From: Apiotrichum sp. Y4204 | Taxonomy: Eukaryota > Basidiomycota > Tremellomycetes > Trichosporonales > Trichosporonaceae | Assembly: GCA_025531455.1 (NCBI GenBank) | Contig: JAMYHL010000167.1 | Span: forward strand, 1-18,157 | Direction: 5' to 3' | DNA: 18,157 nucleotides | Shown here: positions 16,696-18,157 of the stretch, piece after piece | Layout: each line of letters starts with the position of its first letter | Numbering within the stretch: position 1 is the first letter of the stretch | Notes under the pieces: generated by a model | What the model saw: only the letters and a program-made list of their open reading frames with translations | Database searches by the model: none | What the model was told of the DNA's origin: nothing | Translations under genes and position numbers: made by a program

Positions 16696-18157
16696 ATGGA
16701 CCACCATCGAAAGGCCCTATCCCACGACGGGCCCGCCGGAAACGCTGCATCTACTCATTCAGGTATCCCGATGCCTCCATCCACTCGCAAGGCTGGAACT
16801 CTTGGAAGAATTGGCCCGTTAAACTCTCGTCCTTCCGTCATCACTTCGTCTGTCCATGGGCGCCAATCTCTTGCCACCCATGGTCAACAAGGGTATCCGA
16901 AGCCCTATGACTCCAAACCAATGCGTCGGAGTACACTTGCAACCCGATCCGACATCTCGAGCGGTCAACGCGGTGATGCAGGCTTTTATGGCCGAACTCC
17001 CCAGGCTACTCGTAGTCATTCCGCGTAAGTCACAACAAAGATGACAAGTTAATCCCAGCAGTGGTCGTCGTTCATCTGTGTTCGCGTCGGCAGGGGCCGG
17101 CCGAGCTTCGATTATGACAGGTTATTCGACCGCTACGAGGGATCCGCGACCTCTTCGCGATCGGGCGTTTCAGACAGACTGTTTCAATAACGTTCAAGAG
17201 TTTTTGGCGCGACGCAAATTCCCTATGCTTTCCGCGAAACCAACTCAAAAGGACATTCAGTCAGTCTTCAAGTTTCTTGCCGATGACCTCGTCGGACCCG
17301 GCCTACCCTGGAGCAAAAAGTTTGAGGACGACTGTTTTGCCATTCTTAAAGACCTAAAGTATCCCTCCCTCGACTCTATCGGCAGATCTGCACTCAGCGT
17401 GGCTGGATCGGAGAGAAACTGGCCGATGATGTTGGCCTTGTTCAACTGGATGGTAGACCTTTGCAAGGTAGGGTTCATTTCCCCATTGACGCTGACGTTG
17501 AACAGGCGCAAGAAGATTGGTGCGATACAGATGTCGTCTCAGATCCCCTTCTTCGTCCCGCCAGTGAAATGCCAGTAGACCATCCGCGTGTACAAGACCG
17601 GCTGCTCTGGGACTACTGTTCCCGGGCCTACAAAGAATGGTGTGATGGTGCCGAACAATTTCCACAAGCTGAGCGTCAGCTCAGAGAGGCTTATGGTACG
17701 CCCTGGAGAGGAGCTGTCAAGCTAACGAGTGCAGATCGTATCATGTGTGTCTCCGTTGAAGAGTGCGACAGATTGGAAACAGCTATTGCCAAACGCGACG
17801 CGGAGCTGCGACAGCTTCGTGCACAAGAGGTTCGTACAATAACGCTGAATTTGGAAAGCGCTCTTTTGCTGAACCGCACAAGCCTCCTTTGCGACAAAAT
17901 GAAGAGGAACATACTCGGTTGACAAGCGACAAGTCGAAGTTCATTACATATGTCGACATGCACAAGCAAAAGGTCGCCCGACTTCGACATAATATCGAAA
18001 CAGGTGTAGCAGCCAAAACGGAGTGCGGTGGGTACAACCGGGGTTGAATAAGGTCAACGTCTGATACTGGTAGCTCAAAACATCGAGGCAGCTCGGACAG
18101 AGCTCCTAGATGCGGATGCCGCCGTGGCTGCACAGAACCTCTCCCCCGACGAGATCA
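16696..18157 (+). CDS. NDC80: Kinetochore protein Ndc80 (Hec1), 3' part outside window
   Basis: Six exons are visible: 16696-17024, 17059-17467, 17506-17695, 17735-17829, 17883-18027 and 18074 to the window end. They give about 417 residues; the frame is still open, so the gene is partial. Residues 1-140 are a basic, Ser/Thr-rich tail with several R-x-S/T sites (for example RRST, RRSS), the type of tail phosphorylated by Aurora B and contacting microtubules. RDPRPLRDR opens the calponin-homology domain (about 143-246), with KFPMLSAKPTQKDIQSVFKF, LKYPSL and NWPMMLALFNWMVDL. Heptad-like coiled coil begins after about 315 (RLETAIAKRDAELRQL, DKSKFITYVDMHKQK). Ndc80 pairs with Nuf2 in the outer-kinetochore Ndc80 complex. 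Start context is strong (GCCATGG). Intron 1 ends in CAGCAG. The intron 4 and 5 boundaries were placed mainly by family continuity and are less certain. Confidence 0.92.

Overview
The window is nuclear DNA from a filamentous or yeast-like fungus, most likely a basidiomycete. Six of the seven genes are dense in introns (44 inferred), and these introns are extremely short (34-67 nt, mostly 35-45 nt). The encoded proteins are standard fungal housekeeping families. I see no prokaryotic features, no rRNA, no convincing tRNA, no transposase or reverse transcriptase and no CRISPR array. All exon structures were built by hand from protein-family continuity, frame and splice signals, so exact boundaries are inferences.

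Layout from left to right. (1) 470-1153 +, an intronless class I methyltransferase of the METTL13/eEF1A-methyltransferase type. (2) 3684-1230 -, a LisH + eight-WD40 protein of the TBL1/Sif2 corepressor family, convergent with gene 1. (3) 4437-5642 +, a TMEM115-like Golgi membrane protein, divergent from gene 2. (4) 7972-5790 -, a KRE6/SKN1 GH16 membrane protein for beta-glucan synthesis, convergent with gene 3. (5) A 3.7 kb stretch (7973-11677) with no gene I can support, lying between two divergent genes. (6) 11678-13367 +, proteasome lid subunit RPN6. (7) 13893-16279 +, autophagy E1 enzyme ATG7. (8) 16696-18157 +, kinetochore protein NDC80, cut off by the window end.

The genes do not form a pathway cluster. 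The nearest to a functional pairing is RPN6 followed head-to-tail by ATG7, which serve the two main protein-degradation routes. NDC80 carries two MluI cell-cycle-box cores about 300 bp upstream, which suits a cell-cycle gene. The interesting material is mostly in splicing: one probable GC-AG intron in the TMEM115 gene, several NAGNAG tandem acceptors concentrated in ATG7, three stop-free introns whose length is a multiple of three, and very small introns overall. The intergenic DNA holds several short perfect palindromes and recurrent CACGTG boxes. I found no clear evidence of a new multi-gene system.
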